The notes below the pieces were generated by a model. That model was not told the DNA's origin. It made no database searches and worked only from the letters and a program-made list of their open reading frames with translations. A stretch of DNA of 64,000 bases, from positions 2,046,001-2,110,000 of the forward strand of contig NZ_ADVG01000002.1 of the NCBI RefSeq assembly GCF_000178855.1, read 5' to 3'. This document shows, in pieces, positions 8,423 to 16,473 of this stretch (positions are counted from its first letter, which is position 1; the number at the start of each line of letters is the position of its first letter). This DNA comes from Ktedonobacter racemifer DSM 44963. Lineage in GTDB: Bacteria > Chloroflexota > Ktedonobacteria > Ktedonobacterales > Ktedonobacteraceae. The translations under genes were made by a program, and so were the position numbers.

Positions 8423-9460
8423 TTAGTCTGCGACGGCAACCAGGATATCGCGTCGCTTAATCACACGATCAACGGCATGCACCAGTTGCGTATAGGGCGG
8501 TTCGTCCAGGACATGCAGGCCCGTCGCACGGCTTACAAGCTCAACCATTTCAGTACGTTCAATACGCGTTGCGTTCCAGGCCAGGGCAAGTGTTCCACCT
8601 GGAAGCAGCATCTGCTCCCAGGTGGGGAGCGCCCTCTGCAAGAGATCGGAGAGTTCGCCAAAGTGCTGTATGCCATATGGCAGATCGCCTACAATGGCAT
8701 GCATACGGGGTCCGCCTGGAATCTCACGCATGTGCGCGAGCGCCTCTCCCGTATCTCCATGCGCGAGTACAAATGCCCGCGTACTATCCGCATTGGCCCT
8801 GGTGACCTTCTGCCCCTTGCGACCAATCTCGAACTGGTAGCGCCGCCCCACCTTGCGCCCCCGCTCATCCGTCTCCTTAAAGGGAATCCCCTCGCCGGTC
8901 AGGTACTGGCGTACATACCCCGCGGTGGTCTCGACATCCTGCCGTTGTAGCTCGATGCCAAAGGCGTCGTAGCCCGCGGCCAGGGCGAGAAAGAGGGTGG
9001 TGCCTCCACCCGCCAGAGGATCAAGGATGCGCAGGCGCTCAGTGCTCTGCATCGCATACGCGCCAGAGAAGACGGCTACGTTGAGCAAAACCTGGGTAAA
9101 GAGTTCGTTGGTCTTGCCTCTGTAACGCCGCGCCTCCGCGATTTCATGAGGAACAAAAGGCGTGTAAGGTGAGGCAAGTGGGCGCAGTAATGGTCCCTCC
9201 ACATCGCTAATACACTCAAAATATTCATAGATCTCGCTTGTAGCTCCCAGGCGCCCTAGTATATCCAGGTGCCAGGGTGTCAGCGTCGTCCCGGCGTTCA
9301 GTTCGACCAGAACATACCCCTGTCCGGCCAGCTCTATGCGCTGCGCCGCGACCATCTCAGTCCGTAGGGGGCTGACCAGCAATTCTGGCAGGGCCAGGGT
9401 GTCCGCCAGGTGCATGTATTGTGTGCTCCGTTGTGGAGTGATCTTTAAAGCAAGTTTCAT
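8423..9460 (-). CDS. SAM-dependent RNA/DNA methyltransferase (TRM11-like)
   Basis: A 345-residue methyltransferase. The N-terminal about 110 residues are a substrate-recognition region of THUMP-like size. The Rossmann part has a SAM-binding motif I, LDPLAGGGTTLFLALAAGYD, and a motif IV DLPYG in place of the usual (N/D)PPY, typical of amino-group N-methyltransferases acting on nucleic acid bases, such as TRM11/TrmG10. A THUMP domain is not clearly visible, so the substrate (tRNA, rRNA or DNA) is open. The start at 9460 (MKLALKITPQR) is chosen over 9550: the extra 30 residues look non-native and a promoter sits directly in front of 9460. No Shine-Dalgarno is visible, so the transcript may be leaderless. 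Confidence 0.75.
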   Translation of the reverse strand: MKLALKITPQRSTQYMHLADTLALPELLVSPLRTEMVAAQRIELAGQGYVLVELNAGTTLTPWHLDILGRLGATSEIYEYFECISDVEGPLLRPLASPYTPFVPHEIAEARRYRGKTNELFTQVLLNVAVFSGAYAMQSTERLRILDPLAGGGTTLFLALAAGYDAFGIELQRQDVETTAGYVRQYLTGEGIPFKETDERGRKVGRRYQFEIGRKGQKVTRANADSTRAFVLAHGDTGEALAHMREIPGGPRMHAIVGDLPYGIQHFGELSDLLQRALPTWEQMLLPGGTLALAWNATRIERTEMVELVSRATGLHVLDEPPYTQLVHAVDRVIKRRDILVAVAD

Positions 9461-9468
9461 ATGCGCCA

Positions 9469-9497
9469 GTATAGCAGCTATCAAATAGATAATCCAA
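9469..9497 (-). promoter_or_regulatory. Promoter placing transcription start at the ATG (leaderless)
   Basis: Reading the minus strand: TTGGAT (9497-9492), 17-bp spacer, TATACT (9474-9469), then 8 nt to the ATG at 9460. With a normal 6-8 nt from -10 to start site, transcription begins at or next to the A of ATG. No ribosome-binding site is present. Confidence 0.6.
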
Positions 9498-9690
9498 CAC
9501 ACTCTACTCAACAAGCCCCACAAGCCGATCTTTTTTGTCACACCAAGCAAATCCTATCCATATATATCCAACTAAAACCAGAATAATACATCCAATAAGG
9601 TGTCAATTTAACTCGGCCTTCGGAATTTATTGTGGGTGAGGTGTAAATCCCAATATTAAACGGAAGAACGCCAGGCGCAAGATATAATTG

Positions 9691-9760
9691 TTTCCATAGA
9701 CGAGAAGAAGCGCGCGGGCAGGTTGAGGCTTGCCCGCGCGCTTCTTCTCGTCTATGGAAA
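9691..9760. repeat. Long perfect inverted repeat, 30-bp arms, 10-nt loop
   Basis: Arms 9691-9720 and 9731-9760 pair perfectly. It lies just downstream of the zinc-ribbon gene ending at 9775 (minus strand) and upstream of the methyltransferase promoter. The rest of the 9551-9690 spacer is AT-rich with no gene seen. Confidence 0.9.
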
Positions 9761-9774
9761 GCATTCTATCCTGG

Positions 9775-10587
9775 CTAGCTGGCGATCACGCTAAACGGGC
9801 GCACCCACGCGAGTCCGCCATGCGTGCAGCCAGCATCCTGGCACCAGAAAACTTCTACAGTTCCTTGAAAAGTGACGTCATAGGTAGAAAAACTATCCGA
9901 GAAATATCCATAACCATCGGCATATTGATTGATATACTTGGACATGGCTTTATCTTTCATTTCGCCATTGACATACCAGCGGGTTTGGACATAGCCAGTG
10001 TTTCCTTGTGCCCATTTATAGGACAGATAGACCGTCTGGCCGCTCTGGAACTTCGATTGCAGCGTGACTGGCCGTTGCTGACTATCAACCTCATTTGCCA
10101 GTTGCGCGGTAGGAATCACCTGCTGCGCGGCCTCGGAGAATGTGGCCCTCGAAGGTGAATCGCTTTCGGTATAGGGTGGATATGGCGTAGGTGTGAGTTG
10201 CACTGAGTATGCTGTTGCTGTGACATCGTCTGCTGTCGCTGTGGCGTCCTGATTCATAGTTGCGGTTTTGTTATTCTGGACAGCAATATAGATTCCGCTA
10301 ATGCCACATGTAAGAACGAGCAGCACGACGAGTACGATAATTGCCGCGATGGCGCATCCTGATTGTTTCCGCGGCTGCGCCATGACTGGTACCATGATTG
10401 GCTGTCCATATGGAACCTGCGGAGGCGGAGCGTACGGCGGCTGGCCGTATGAGTTTGATGGTGGTGGTGGTGGTGGTGTATAGGCGTTCTGAGGGGAAGA
10501 GCCCGTATTATAAGGTGTTGAATTGGCGCAATAAGGACAGGTTGGCACGCCTGGGGACAATGTAGCCCCACAACGATTACATTGCAC
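9775..10587 (-). CDS. Zinc-ribbon, proline-rich linker, single-TM surface protein
   Basis: A 270-residue protein. An N-terminal zinc ribbon has CxxC pairs in MQCNRCGATL and TCPYCANS. It is followed by a Pro/Tyr/Gln-rich linker (about 25-75, with six consecutive Pro), a membrane segment (about 80-105, CAIAAIIVLVVLLVLTCGISG), a Thr/Ala-rich spacer and a C-terminal beta-rich domain of about 110 residues ending in EVFWCQDAGCTHGGLAWVRPF, whose two Cys could form a disulfide. The zinc ribbon should be cytosolic and the C-terminal domain outside. It starts with GTG at 10587, with GGGAGG 9 bp upstream. This architecture recurs in Ktedonobacteria; role unknown. Confidence 0.78.
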   Translation of the reverse strand: MQCNRCGATLSPGVPTCPYCANSTPYNTGSSPQNAYTPPPPPPSNSYGQPPYAPPPQVPYGQPIMVPVMAQPRKQSGCAIAAIIVLVVLLVLTCGISGIYIAVQNNKTATMNQDATATADDVTATAYSVQLTPTPYPPYTESDSPSRATFSEAAQQVIPTAQLANEVDSQQRPVTLQSKFQSGQTVYLSYKWAQGNTGYVQTRWYVNGEMKDKAMSKYINQYADGYGYFSDSFSTYDVTFQGTVEVFWCQDAGCTHGGLAWVRPFSVIAS

Positions 10588-10838
10588 TACAATGAACCTC
10601 CCGAAGCAATTAATACTTTCCCTGGTCCTTCAGGCCAGGATCCAAATTTGTGTAACACATATTATATCAACATTTGCCTCTGAAGGAAACGAGTAAAAGT
10701 GCCAGACCCAGGGCTTGTGAATTATTGCTGAGGACTCCTCTGTCTTCAGCCTGGCATTCAGATGCAGCGAGGTCACAGCGCGAAGGAAAAAGAAGCTAGC
10801 GGGGGCTGGTATTCGTATTAGAGATTAAAGTAGACTCA

Positions 10839-10856
10839 GTACAATAGGTATTGTAC
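10839..10856. promoter_or_regulatory. GTACAATA dyad overlapping a TACAAT -10 element
   Basis: GTACAATA and TATTGTAC are separated by GG, giving 8-bp arms. The left arm contains TACAAT (10840-10845), a plausible -10 for the NAD(P)HX repair gene at 10920. A repressor bound here would block the promoter. The rest of 10588-10838 shows no gene. Regulator unknown. Confidence 0.5.
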
Positions 10857-10919
10857 AAAGAGCGAATTCAACAATGTCAATCCACACATTCACACGTTTC
10901 GAAGGCTTGGAGGGCCGTC

Positions 10920-12527
10920 ATGCATATCGTTACCATCGAGGAGATGAGAGAACTAGAAGCTCAGGCAGAACGCCAGCACGGTCTGACATCCCCTATCCTT
11001 ATGCAGCATGCAGGCAGTAGCGCCGCAGACATCTTCATGGCGCAACTCCTTCCGCACCATTCAATCAACGACCTCGAAGTTCTCTTCCTGATCGGACCCG
11101 GCAATAATGGTGGTGATGGTATGGTAATGGCTGAACACCTGGTCAAAGCAGGCGCACTGGTCAGCTATTACGCCTGGAAGCAACACAAATTAACCGTGCG
11201 GGGGCAGGATATCGATGAACGCCATACCAGCGAAGAGCTAGAGTCAGTGCTCCAGAGCGCGGATTATGTGGTTGATGCGTTGCTGGGCACAGGCACCTCT
11301 CGTCCCTTGAGCGATGATATGCGTGCCTTGCTTGAGCGCGTAAAACGTGAAGGCGAGCAGCGCCCAGAACTGCGAATCGTCGCCATTGATCTGCCTAGCG
11401 GGGTCAATGCCGATACCGGCGAGGTCGATCCTGGGACGCTCAAGGCCGATATGACCATCACGCTCGCCTGTCCTAAACTGGGCTTCTTCTTCTTTCCCGC
11501 CCGTGAGTATATCGGTGAGCTGCATGTGGGCTCTATTGGGCTCCCCACGGACTTAGAGAGCCATCTCCAGACGGAGATGCTGAACCAGGGTTTCTGCCGC
11601 TCCTACATTCCTCACAGGCCCCTTAACAGCAATAAGGGCACCTTTGGCAAGGTCATGCTCTTCTGTGGCTCAGCAGCCTACCCAGGCTCCGCCTATCTGG
11701 CTGGTAGTGCCTCCGGGCGTGTGGGCGCTGGTTTGATTACGCTGGCCGTGACTGAGAAAACCCTTCCCATCTATGCCAGTTCTCTCCATGAAGCCACCTT
11801 TGCCATCCTGCCCGAGGGGCCCACCAGCGAACTGAATCGCGGCAAGACGCATGAGCGCACCCAGGCTCTCAGCGACCACCTGCCGGGTTATCGCGCCTTG
11901 CTTATGGGTCCAGGCCTGGGACAATCGTCTGAGACCCGCGAGACAATTCTGCAAGTCCTGGAATACTTGCGCTCAGAACCGACGGAGAAGCGTCCCCACC
12001 TCGTGATCGACGCTGATGGACTCAACAACCTTTCAGCCCTGGAGCACTGGTGGACCTTCCTCCCCGAGGGGACAATCATCACGCCCCATCCAGGCGAAAT
12101 GAGCCGCCTCTGCAAAGGGCAAAAGGTCTCAGGTGGCTCGATTGATCGCTTGGCGCTGGCGAGGGAGAAGGCTCAGGAGTGGCAGGTAACGCTTGTGCTG
12201 AAAGGGGCCTGCACGATCATCGCCCATCCCGATGGACGGGTACGCCTGAACTGGAAGGCGAACGCTGCCCTGGCGACCGCTGGCACCGGTGATGTCCTGG
12301 CGGGAGTCGTCACAGGCTTCCTGGCCCAGGGACTCGCCCCCTTTGACGCTGCCAGCCTGGCGGTCTACATCCACAGCAGCGCGGGCGAGCGTGTCAGCGC
12401 GGAACTGGGTAATGCGGGTTTATTAGCCTCTGACCTGCTCCCTCATCTGCCCCGTGTCATGCGCGACATCAAGCATAACGCATATCGTCCAGGAAGTGAT
12501 ATCACAGAGCGCTACGAGGGGAAATAA
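10920..12527 (+). CDS. nnr: Bifunctional NAD(P)HX epimerase / ADP-dependent dehydratase
   Basis: A 535-residue repair enzyme for hydrated NADH/NADPH. The N-terminal YjeF_N domain (about 1-215) interconverts the R and S epimers (LFLIGPGNNGGDGMVMAEHL). The C-terminal carbohydrate-kinase-like domain (about 235-520) dehydrates the S form using ADP. It carries LVIDADGLNNL, TIITPHPGEMSRL and the catalytic TAGTGDVLAGVVTGFLAQG loop. The start at 10920 (MHIVTIEEM) is chosen because GGAGGG lies 5 bp upstream; an upstream frame to 10851 overlaps the dyad. Convergent with rplI across a 32-bp-stem palindrome. Confidence 0.95.
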   Translation: MHIVTIEEMRELEAQAERQHGLTSPILMQHAGSSAADIFMAQLLPHHSINDLEVLFLIGPGNNGGDGMVMAEHLVKAGALVSYYAWKQHKLTVRGQDIDERHTSEELESVLQSADYVVDALLGTGTSRPLSDDMRALLERVKREGEQRPELRIVAIDLPSGVNADTGEVDPGTLKADMTITLACPKLGFFFFPAREYIGELHVGSIGLPTDLESHLQTEMLNQGFCRSYIPHRPLNSNKGTFGKVMLFCGSAAYPGSAYLAGSASGRVGAGLITLAVTEKTLPIYASSLHEATFAILPEGPTSELNRGKTHERTQALSDHLPGYRALLMGPGLGQSSETRETILQVLEYLRSEPTEKRPHLVIDADGLNNLSALEHWWTFLPEGTIITPHPGEMSRLCKGQKVSGGSIDRLALAREKAQEWQVTLVLKGACTIIAHPDGRVRLNWKANAALATAGTGDVLAGVVTGFLAQGLAPFDAASLAVYIHSSAGERVSAELGNAGLLASDLLPHLPRVMRDIKHNAYRPGSDITERYEGK

Positions 12528-12528
12528 T

Positions 12529-12597
12529 CGCTCCACGAGGAAGGAGAGAGCCCTGCCAGCCACCAGCTGGCAGGGCTCTCTCCTTCCTCGTGGAGCG
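12529..12597. repeat. Long perfect inverted repeat, 32-bp arms, 5-nt loop
   Basis: Arms 12529-12560 and 12566-12597 pair perfectly around CACCA. The left arm begins 2 bp after the stop codon of the NAD(P)HX gene. It separates convergent nnr and rplI. Confidence 0.9.
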
Positions 12598-12620
12598 TGG
12601 ACTTTGCAGTTCCTGGTTCT

Positions 12621-13076
12621 TTACTTGGCGGCCTCGTCCACGACACTTACTGTCAATTTAGGCTCCAGTTGAGGAGCAATTTTGACGGGGACCTGGAAAG
12701 TGCCCAGGGCACGAATAGGCTCAGCAAGCTCGATAGTGCGACGATCTACGGTCAGCTTCTCAGCATCGCGCAACGCGGCAGCAATATCCTGGCTTGTAAT
12801 CGAGCCATAGAGGCGACCCTGCGTACCAACTCGCGCCTTAAAGGTGAGCGAGACCTGGCCCAGACGCTCAGCAAGCTGGCGATTCGTCTCTTCCAACTTT
12901 TCCTGTTTGCGCTTCTCAGCGGCGATACGCTGTGTGCGGTTTGAGAGCAGGCTGGGAGTCGCCGCAGCCGCTACCTGCTGGGGCAAGAGAAAGTTGCGAG
13001 CATATCCGTTCGCGACATCTTTCAGGTCGCCGGCTTTACCCAGACCCTGCACATCTTTTAAAAGAATTACTTTCAT
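12621..13076 (-). CDS. rplI: 50S ribosomal protein L9
   Basis: A 151-residue ribosomal protein that binds 23S rRNA domain V. The N-terminal domain begins MKVILLKDVQGLGKAGDLKD and continues with VANGYARNFLLPQ, the L9 signature. A long central helix (about 45-80, rich in Lys/Glu/Arg) links to the C-terminal domain with GRLYGSITSQDIAAAL. Length is typical. AAGGAG lies 12 bp before the ATG. The usual partners rpsF, ssb and rpsR are not next to it here; it stands alone. Confidence 0.97.
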   Translation of the reverse strand: MKVILLKDVQGLGKAGDLKDVANGYARNFLLPQQVAAAATPSLLSNRTQRIAAEKRKQEKLEETNRQLAERLGQVSLTFKARVGTQGRLYGSITSQDIAAALRDAEKLTVDRRTIELAEPIRALGTFQVPVKIAPQLEPKLTVSVVDEAAK

Positions 13077-13194
13077 TGCTTCTTAAGCTCCTTACAGAGG
13101 TGGGGCAAAGACCCGACTACCTCCTCACGCATTTATACCGCAGTAGTATACACCCTGTGCTAAACGAACGCAAGCATTTACAAGCAGCGCCTTC

Positions 13195-13325
13195 GCGCCT
13201 ACGGCGCTCAGGGGTAAGGGTATGTGTGCGTGAAAAAAACGGCAAAGCCGTTTTTTTCACGCACACATACTGGAGTTTTATCGCACCTGCGGTACCTCAG
13301 GAGCATGCACACATACCCTTACCCC
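13195..13325. repeat. Composite three-arm inverted repeat with alternative pairings
   Basis: A short hairpin GCGCC-TAC-GGCGC (13195-13207) precedes a perfect 24-bp-arm hairpin (13220-13243 with 13247-13270, loop AAA). A third arm at 13307-13325 is an exact reverse complement of 13211-13229. The first arm can therefore pair with either the near or the far partner, in mutually exclusive folds. It lies in the divergent space between rplI and the CoxG-like gene. Confidence 0.85.
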
Positions 13326-13376
13326 GAGGCAAGAACTAGAGGAGAAGGAGGAAGCCCTGGTTTTCTGGCTGTGCGG

Positions 13377-13405
13377 TTGCGACATCTTCGCATCTCCCCT
13401 ATAAT
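13377..13405 (+). promoter_or_regulatory. Promoter TTGCGA-N17-TATAAT with adjacent dyad
   Basis: TTGCGA (13377-13382), 17-bp spacer, TATAAT (13400-13405). An imperfect dyad GTTAATGA...TCATTATTAAC (13407-13431) covers the predicted start site. It faces the CoxG-like gene, leaving a leader of about 225 nt in which no other gene was recognised. Confidence 0.5.
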
Positions 13406-13636
13406 AGTTAATGATCACAGTCATTATTAACTTTACTAGTATCGACATGCTAGCTAGCGCACTCATTAAGCGCGAAAACAGGGCATTATCACAGACTCAT
13501 CCCTTGTAGGACAAGGCATCAGTCATGACTACTATTCTTCATTGTATGTAGTGATGACTAAAACTACGAACAAGGAAAGGAGCGGGTGGCTCCTCCCGTC
13601 GCCAGCAGGCAGACGGATTTCTGCCACCCAGGGCTT

Positions 13637-14311
13637 ATGAATATTGAGGGCACGTACACGCTGCAAGCATCACCAGAAGAGGTGTGGCAGTGCTTAACAG
13701 ACAAAGCCGTCCTGCGACACGCCCTTCCCGGATTGACTCAGATTGAGGAGCGAGGGAAGGAGACCTATGCTGTCTCGCTCACAATCCAGCAAGCGCCACT
13801 CGCGGGAACGTATACAGGACAGCTCACGATTACCGACCGGCACGCTCCTTACTACTGCCACTTTACCCTGGAGGGTGCCGAAACGACCAACGCCATCAGC
13901 GGCGAAGGGACGCTTCATCTGAATGAGCGCCATGGGAACATCATTGTGGCATACAAAGGCAATATTACCTTCGGCAAACTCGTTCCTCCGCTCGTCACAC
14001 GTGGAGCGGCCAAGTTGCTTACACAACAGTTTTTTATCGCACTAGCCGAGCAACTTCGCCAGCACCAGGAGCAGCAGCCAGCCTCAACGCACCCACAGAC
14101 GGACGATCTCATCATTCTTTCTTCTCATGCATCTGCTCCCGATGGAGAGGTTGCTTATCCCGTCTCGCTAAAAGTTGCGCGCCTGCTACGCCTGGGCGGG
14201 GGCGATCCGGAGCAAGAGGTGTTCTGGGCCACGCGCCTTCGACAGGCCAGTATTCTCTCCGGGCTCCTATTTCTTGTCTGGCTTGGCACGCGTCTTCCAC
14301 GCCGCGCCTAA
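13637..14311 (+). CDS. CoxG-like SRPBCC-family protein
   Basis: A protein of about 224 residues with a START/SRPBCC-type ligand pocket of the CoxG family (carbon monoxide dehydrogenase subunit G). It begins MNIEGTYTLQASPEEVWQCL, continues with the family segment HALPGLTQI, and ends the domain in KGNITFGKLVPPLVTRGAAKLL (about residue 130), where CoxG proteins have the G-x-lvxxAAkkl helix. The C-terminus has a short hydrophobic stretch (ILSGLLFLVWLGTRLP), probably a membrane anchor as in CoxG of Oligotropha. No cox genes are near, so a CO-related role is not supported. An in-frame GTG at 13586 with AAGGAAAGGAG just upstream is an alternative start. Confidence 0.75.
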   Translation: MNIEGTYTLQASPEEVWQCLTDKAVLRHALPGLTQIEERGKETYAVSLTIQQAPLAGTYTGQLTITDRHAPYYCHFTLEGAETTNAISGEGTLHLNERHGNIIVAYKGNITFGKLVPPLVTRGAAKLLTQQFFIALAEQLRQHQEQQPASTHPQTDDLIILSSHASAPDGEVAYPVSLKVARLLRLGGGDPEQEVFWATRLRQASILSGLLFLVWLGTRLPRRA

Positions 14312-14322
14312 GTAGGGTAATA

Positions 14323-14377
14323 GAAAAGGGGAGTGGTGGTGGGCTGGCGCAGCCAGCCCACCACCACTCCCCTTTTC
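14323..14377. repeat. Long perfect inverted repeat, 26-bp arms, GCA loop
   Basis: Arms 14323-14348 and 14352-14377 pair perfectly around GCA, closed by C-G. It lies between the convergent CoxG-like and RNase D-like genes, 8 bp before the latter's stop codon. Confidence 0.9.
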
Positions 14378-14384
14378 ATGTAAA

Positions 14385-15593
14385 CTAGGCGTCCATCATG
14401 GAGCGCAGGCGCGACTTCCAGTCGTTCTCGTCACCAGCATTCGCGCTCGCCTGCTCGCTTTCATTCGACTCAATAACCCAACTGCGCGTACCATCCGCTG
14501 TACGTGTCGGCATGGTTCGCTGCTGGTGCGGATCGCGCTCATCCAGATTGCGGATGGCGTTGGCTGCGGCTTTGCGTACGTCTTGCACTGGATCTTGCAG
14601 CAGAAGGCGTAGTGGCTCTAGTGCGCTCTTAATCCCCAGGCGTCCCAGTGTACGCGCGCTTCCAGCCCGCTCATCAGAGGTCGAGGCCTGCAACAGTGGC
14701 AGAATATCAGGCGCCATGCGTGTCAGCATGAGATCAGCGACCAGGCGCAACAAGCGGTTGCGCCGAATAGGATGGATCACATTTGCCAGGGCATAGCGAC
14801 AATCGGCATAGATCTGAGCCTTGTTACGAATGATTCCCTCGGCCCTGGCCTCCATTACCGCCATCTCGGGCGAGGTATGCGCGGTCCCACGCAGAAAAGG
14901 CTCGATCCAGGATGCCGCCTGCTCCGTCTGGCCAGGATATTCATGCAACTGGAGAACGGCATGAAAATGCTGGCCCAGCCAGGAATATAGGGCCAATGTC
15001 GCCTCGGCATCACGCGCCGCGTAGGCCACCATAGCCGGTGGCAAGGGACGCCGCGTCCAATCTGTTCGCTGCAAGCTCTTATCCAGTCGCATATGAAAGG
15101 CCCGCCAGAGCATCGCTGCCAGCGAAGACTCATGCTGCCCAAAGACTGAGCGACTCGTCGCTTCCAGGTCATAGTAGTGCGCCACGAACACGCCTCGCTC
15201 GGCCATGACCCGCAGATCAGCCCCCGCTCCATGCAGCAAAACTATGACATCAGGATCGCTCACCACTGTATTCAACGGTGAGAGATCTTTCAGGCGGAGA
15301 GTATCTACCACGAAGCACTGCTTCTCAATAGCCAGTTGCAATAGCGCCAGGCGCGGAACGGTACTGCCATTACTCTCCGCAGAGAGGGAGCGTACCTGTG
15401 TAAACTCCGCGTCTATCGCCACTACAGGTGATTGCTTAAGTAGTTCTACCGCGTGCAAAAGCTGTTCAGAATTTTCAATCCAGAGCCGTTCTCCCTTGGG
15501 AGGCAACTGTCCCACTGGGGGCGTAGGACCAAGATAGCCAGGCTTATCATGCTCCAGTTTGTCTGATTCTACCAATGGTACGTTATCTTTCAA
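14385..15593 (-). CDS. RNase D-like 3'-5' exonuclease fused to HEAT-like repeats
   Basis: A 402-residue protein. Residues about 38-215 form a DEDDy exonuclease domain: VVAIDAEFTQ (Asp, Glu), VLLHGAGADLRVM (Asp), and YAARDAEATLALY (Tyr, Asp). This would trim RNA 3' ends, for example tRNA precursors. Where RNase D carries HRDC domains, this protein has a helical linker and then HEAT-like repeats (about 300-365: DERAGSARTLGRLGIKSALE and LQDPVQDVRKAAANAIRNLD). The start codon is TTG at 15593, with GAAGGTGG about 13 bp upstream. Convergent with the CoxG-like gene. Confidence 0.82.
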   Translation of the reverse strand: MKDNVPLVESDKLEHDKPGYLGPTPPVGQLPPKGERLWIENSEQLLHAVELLKQSPVVAIDAEFTQVRSLSAESNGSTVPRLALLQLAIEKQCFVVDTLRLKDLSPLNTVVSDPDVIVLLHGAGADLRVMAERGVFVAHYYDLEATSRSVFGQHESSLAAMLWRAFHMRLDKSLQRTDWTRRPLPPAMVAYAARDAEATLALYSWLGQHFHAVLQLHEYPGQTEQAASWIEPFLRGTAHTSPEMAVMEARAEGIIRNKAQIYADCRYALANVIHPIRRNRLLRLVADLMLTRMAPDILPLLQASTSDERAGSARTLGRLGIKSALEPLRLLLQDPVQDVRKAAANAIRNLDERDPHQQRTMPTRTADGTRSWVIESNESEQASANAGDENDWKSRLRSMMDA

Positions 15594-15717
15594 TGACGTA
15601 ATATTCCACCTTCTATGTCAGCGTATAAGTGGCATATATTTGACACTATAGCATATCTGGAGGGTTTCGTACAGATAGACACGCGCGTTCGCGCACAGCC
15701 TGGAGTCCACAGGGCTA

Positions 15718-16146
15718 TCAGGCCCGCTTCTGTTGTTCTCCCTCCCATTGCCCTGTAAGTTCAAGGAACCTTTCGACCGAAACTAACAGGTCCTTCGAGT
15801 CCAGGGGTGTATACAGGGGTGTGTAGATATTCAATGAGTCTTGTGGATCTTGTAATTGGTGATCGACAAAACTCGGCTCCTCTTGAGAGGGCGTACCCAC
15901 CACAAAGAGCAAGGGGATATTTGACGTCGCCCGATGGGTAGCCAGCGCCCGTGTGAGCAATATGCCATTGGTCCGCCGCAAGGTCCCACTGGTAATGACG
16001 AGTTCAGGTCGCTCATAGAGGCTAAGCCAGAAGGCGTCTTCACCCGTCCGCGCCTCCAGGACGTTATATCCATTTCCGCGCAAAATATGCTTACACACTA
16101 CACGCAATGAACGAATATCTTCCGCGATCAATACCTTTTTCTTCAC
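15718..16146 (-). CDS. Degenerate response-regulator receiver (pseudo-receiver)
   Basis: A protein of about 143 residues, a single CheY-like domain without an output domain. The N-terminal strand KKKVLIAEDIRSLRVVCKHI keeps the acidic pair. The phosphoacceptor strand reads PELVITSGTLRRTNG, with no Asp at the expected place. The late-strand Lys of the usual KPF motif is replaced in YTPLDSKDLL. It is therefore unlikely to be phosphorylated and may work by binding. GTG at 16146 is the likely start, with GGAAGG about 12 bp upstream; a longer frame to 16218 runs through AT-rich leader. No sensor kinase adjoins it. Confidence 0.72.
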   Translation of the reverse strand: MKKKVLIAEDIRSLRVVCKHILRGNGYNVLEARTGEDAFWLSLYERPELVITSGTLRRTNGILLTRALATHRATSNIPLLFVVGTPSQEEPSFVDHQLQDPQDSLNIYTPLYTPLDSKDLLVSVERFLELTGQWEGEQQKRA

Positions 16147-16363
16147 TACAACATTTCCCTTCCAAAATAAACGAAAAATATTTGTATATGAGCATAAGTA
16201 TACAACAAAAACATGCAAACATTTATTACTTTATCTTATTCTATACGAACATGAAATAGCTGTAATTGCTTTCTGTAAGAGTTAACGTTCTTATTCCAGA
16301 GCCTGATCAACGTCTCTCTTCTTGAAGCCTTGCTTTATGTGCACTTTTTTCGCATCACTTCTC

Positions 16364-16443
16364 GCGCCTGCGGCGCTCGCCAAGGTTAGGGTGTGGTGCG
16401 TCCTGGCAGCCTTGCGGCTGCCAGGACGCACCACACCCTAACC
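16364..16443. repeat. Short GNA-type hairpin plus 28-bp-arm inverted repeat
   Basis: A 13-nt hairpin GCGCC-TGC-GGCGC (16364-16376) is followed by perfect arms 16384-16411 and 16416-16443 around TTGC (GCAA on the minus strand). The unit lies in the divergent space between the pseudo-receiver and carbonic anhydrase genes, so it cannot terminate either. Confidence 0.9.
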
Positions 16444-16473
16444 CAGAAATAAGTGTGGTCTATTCACCTTATG

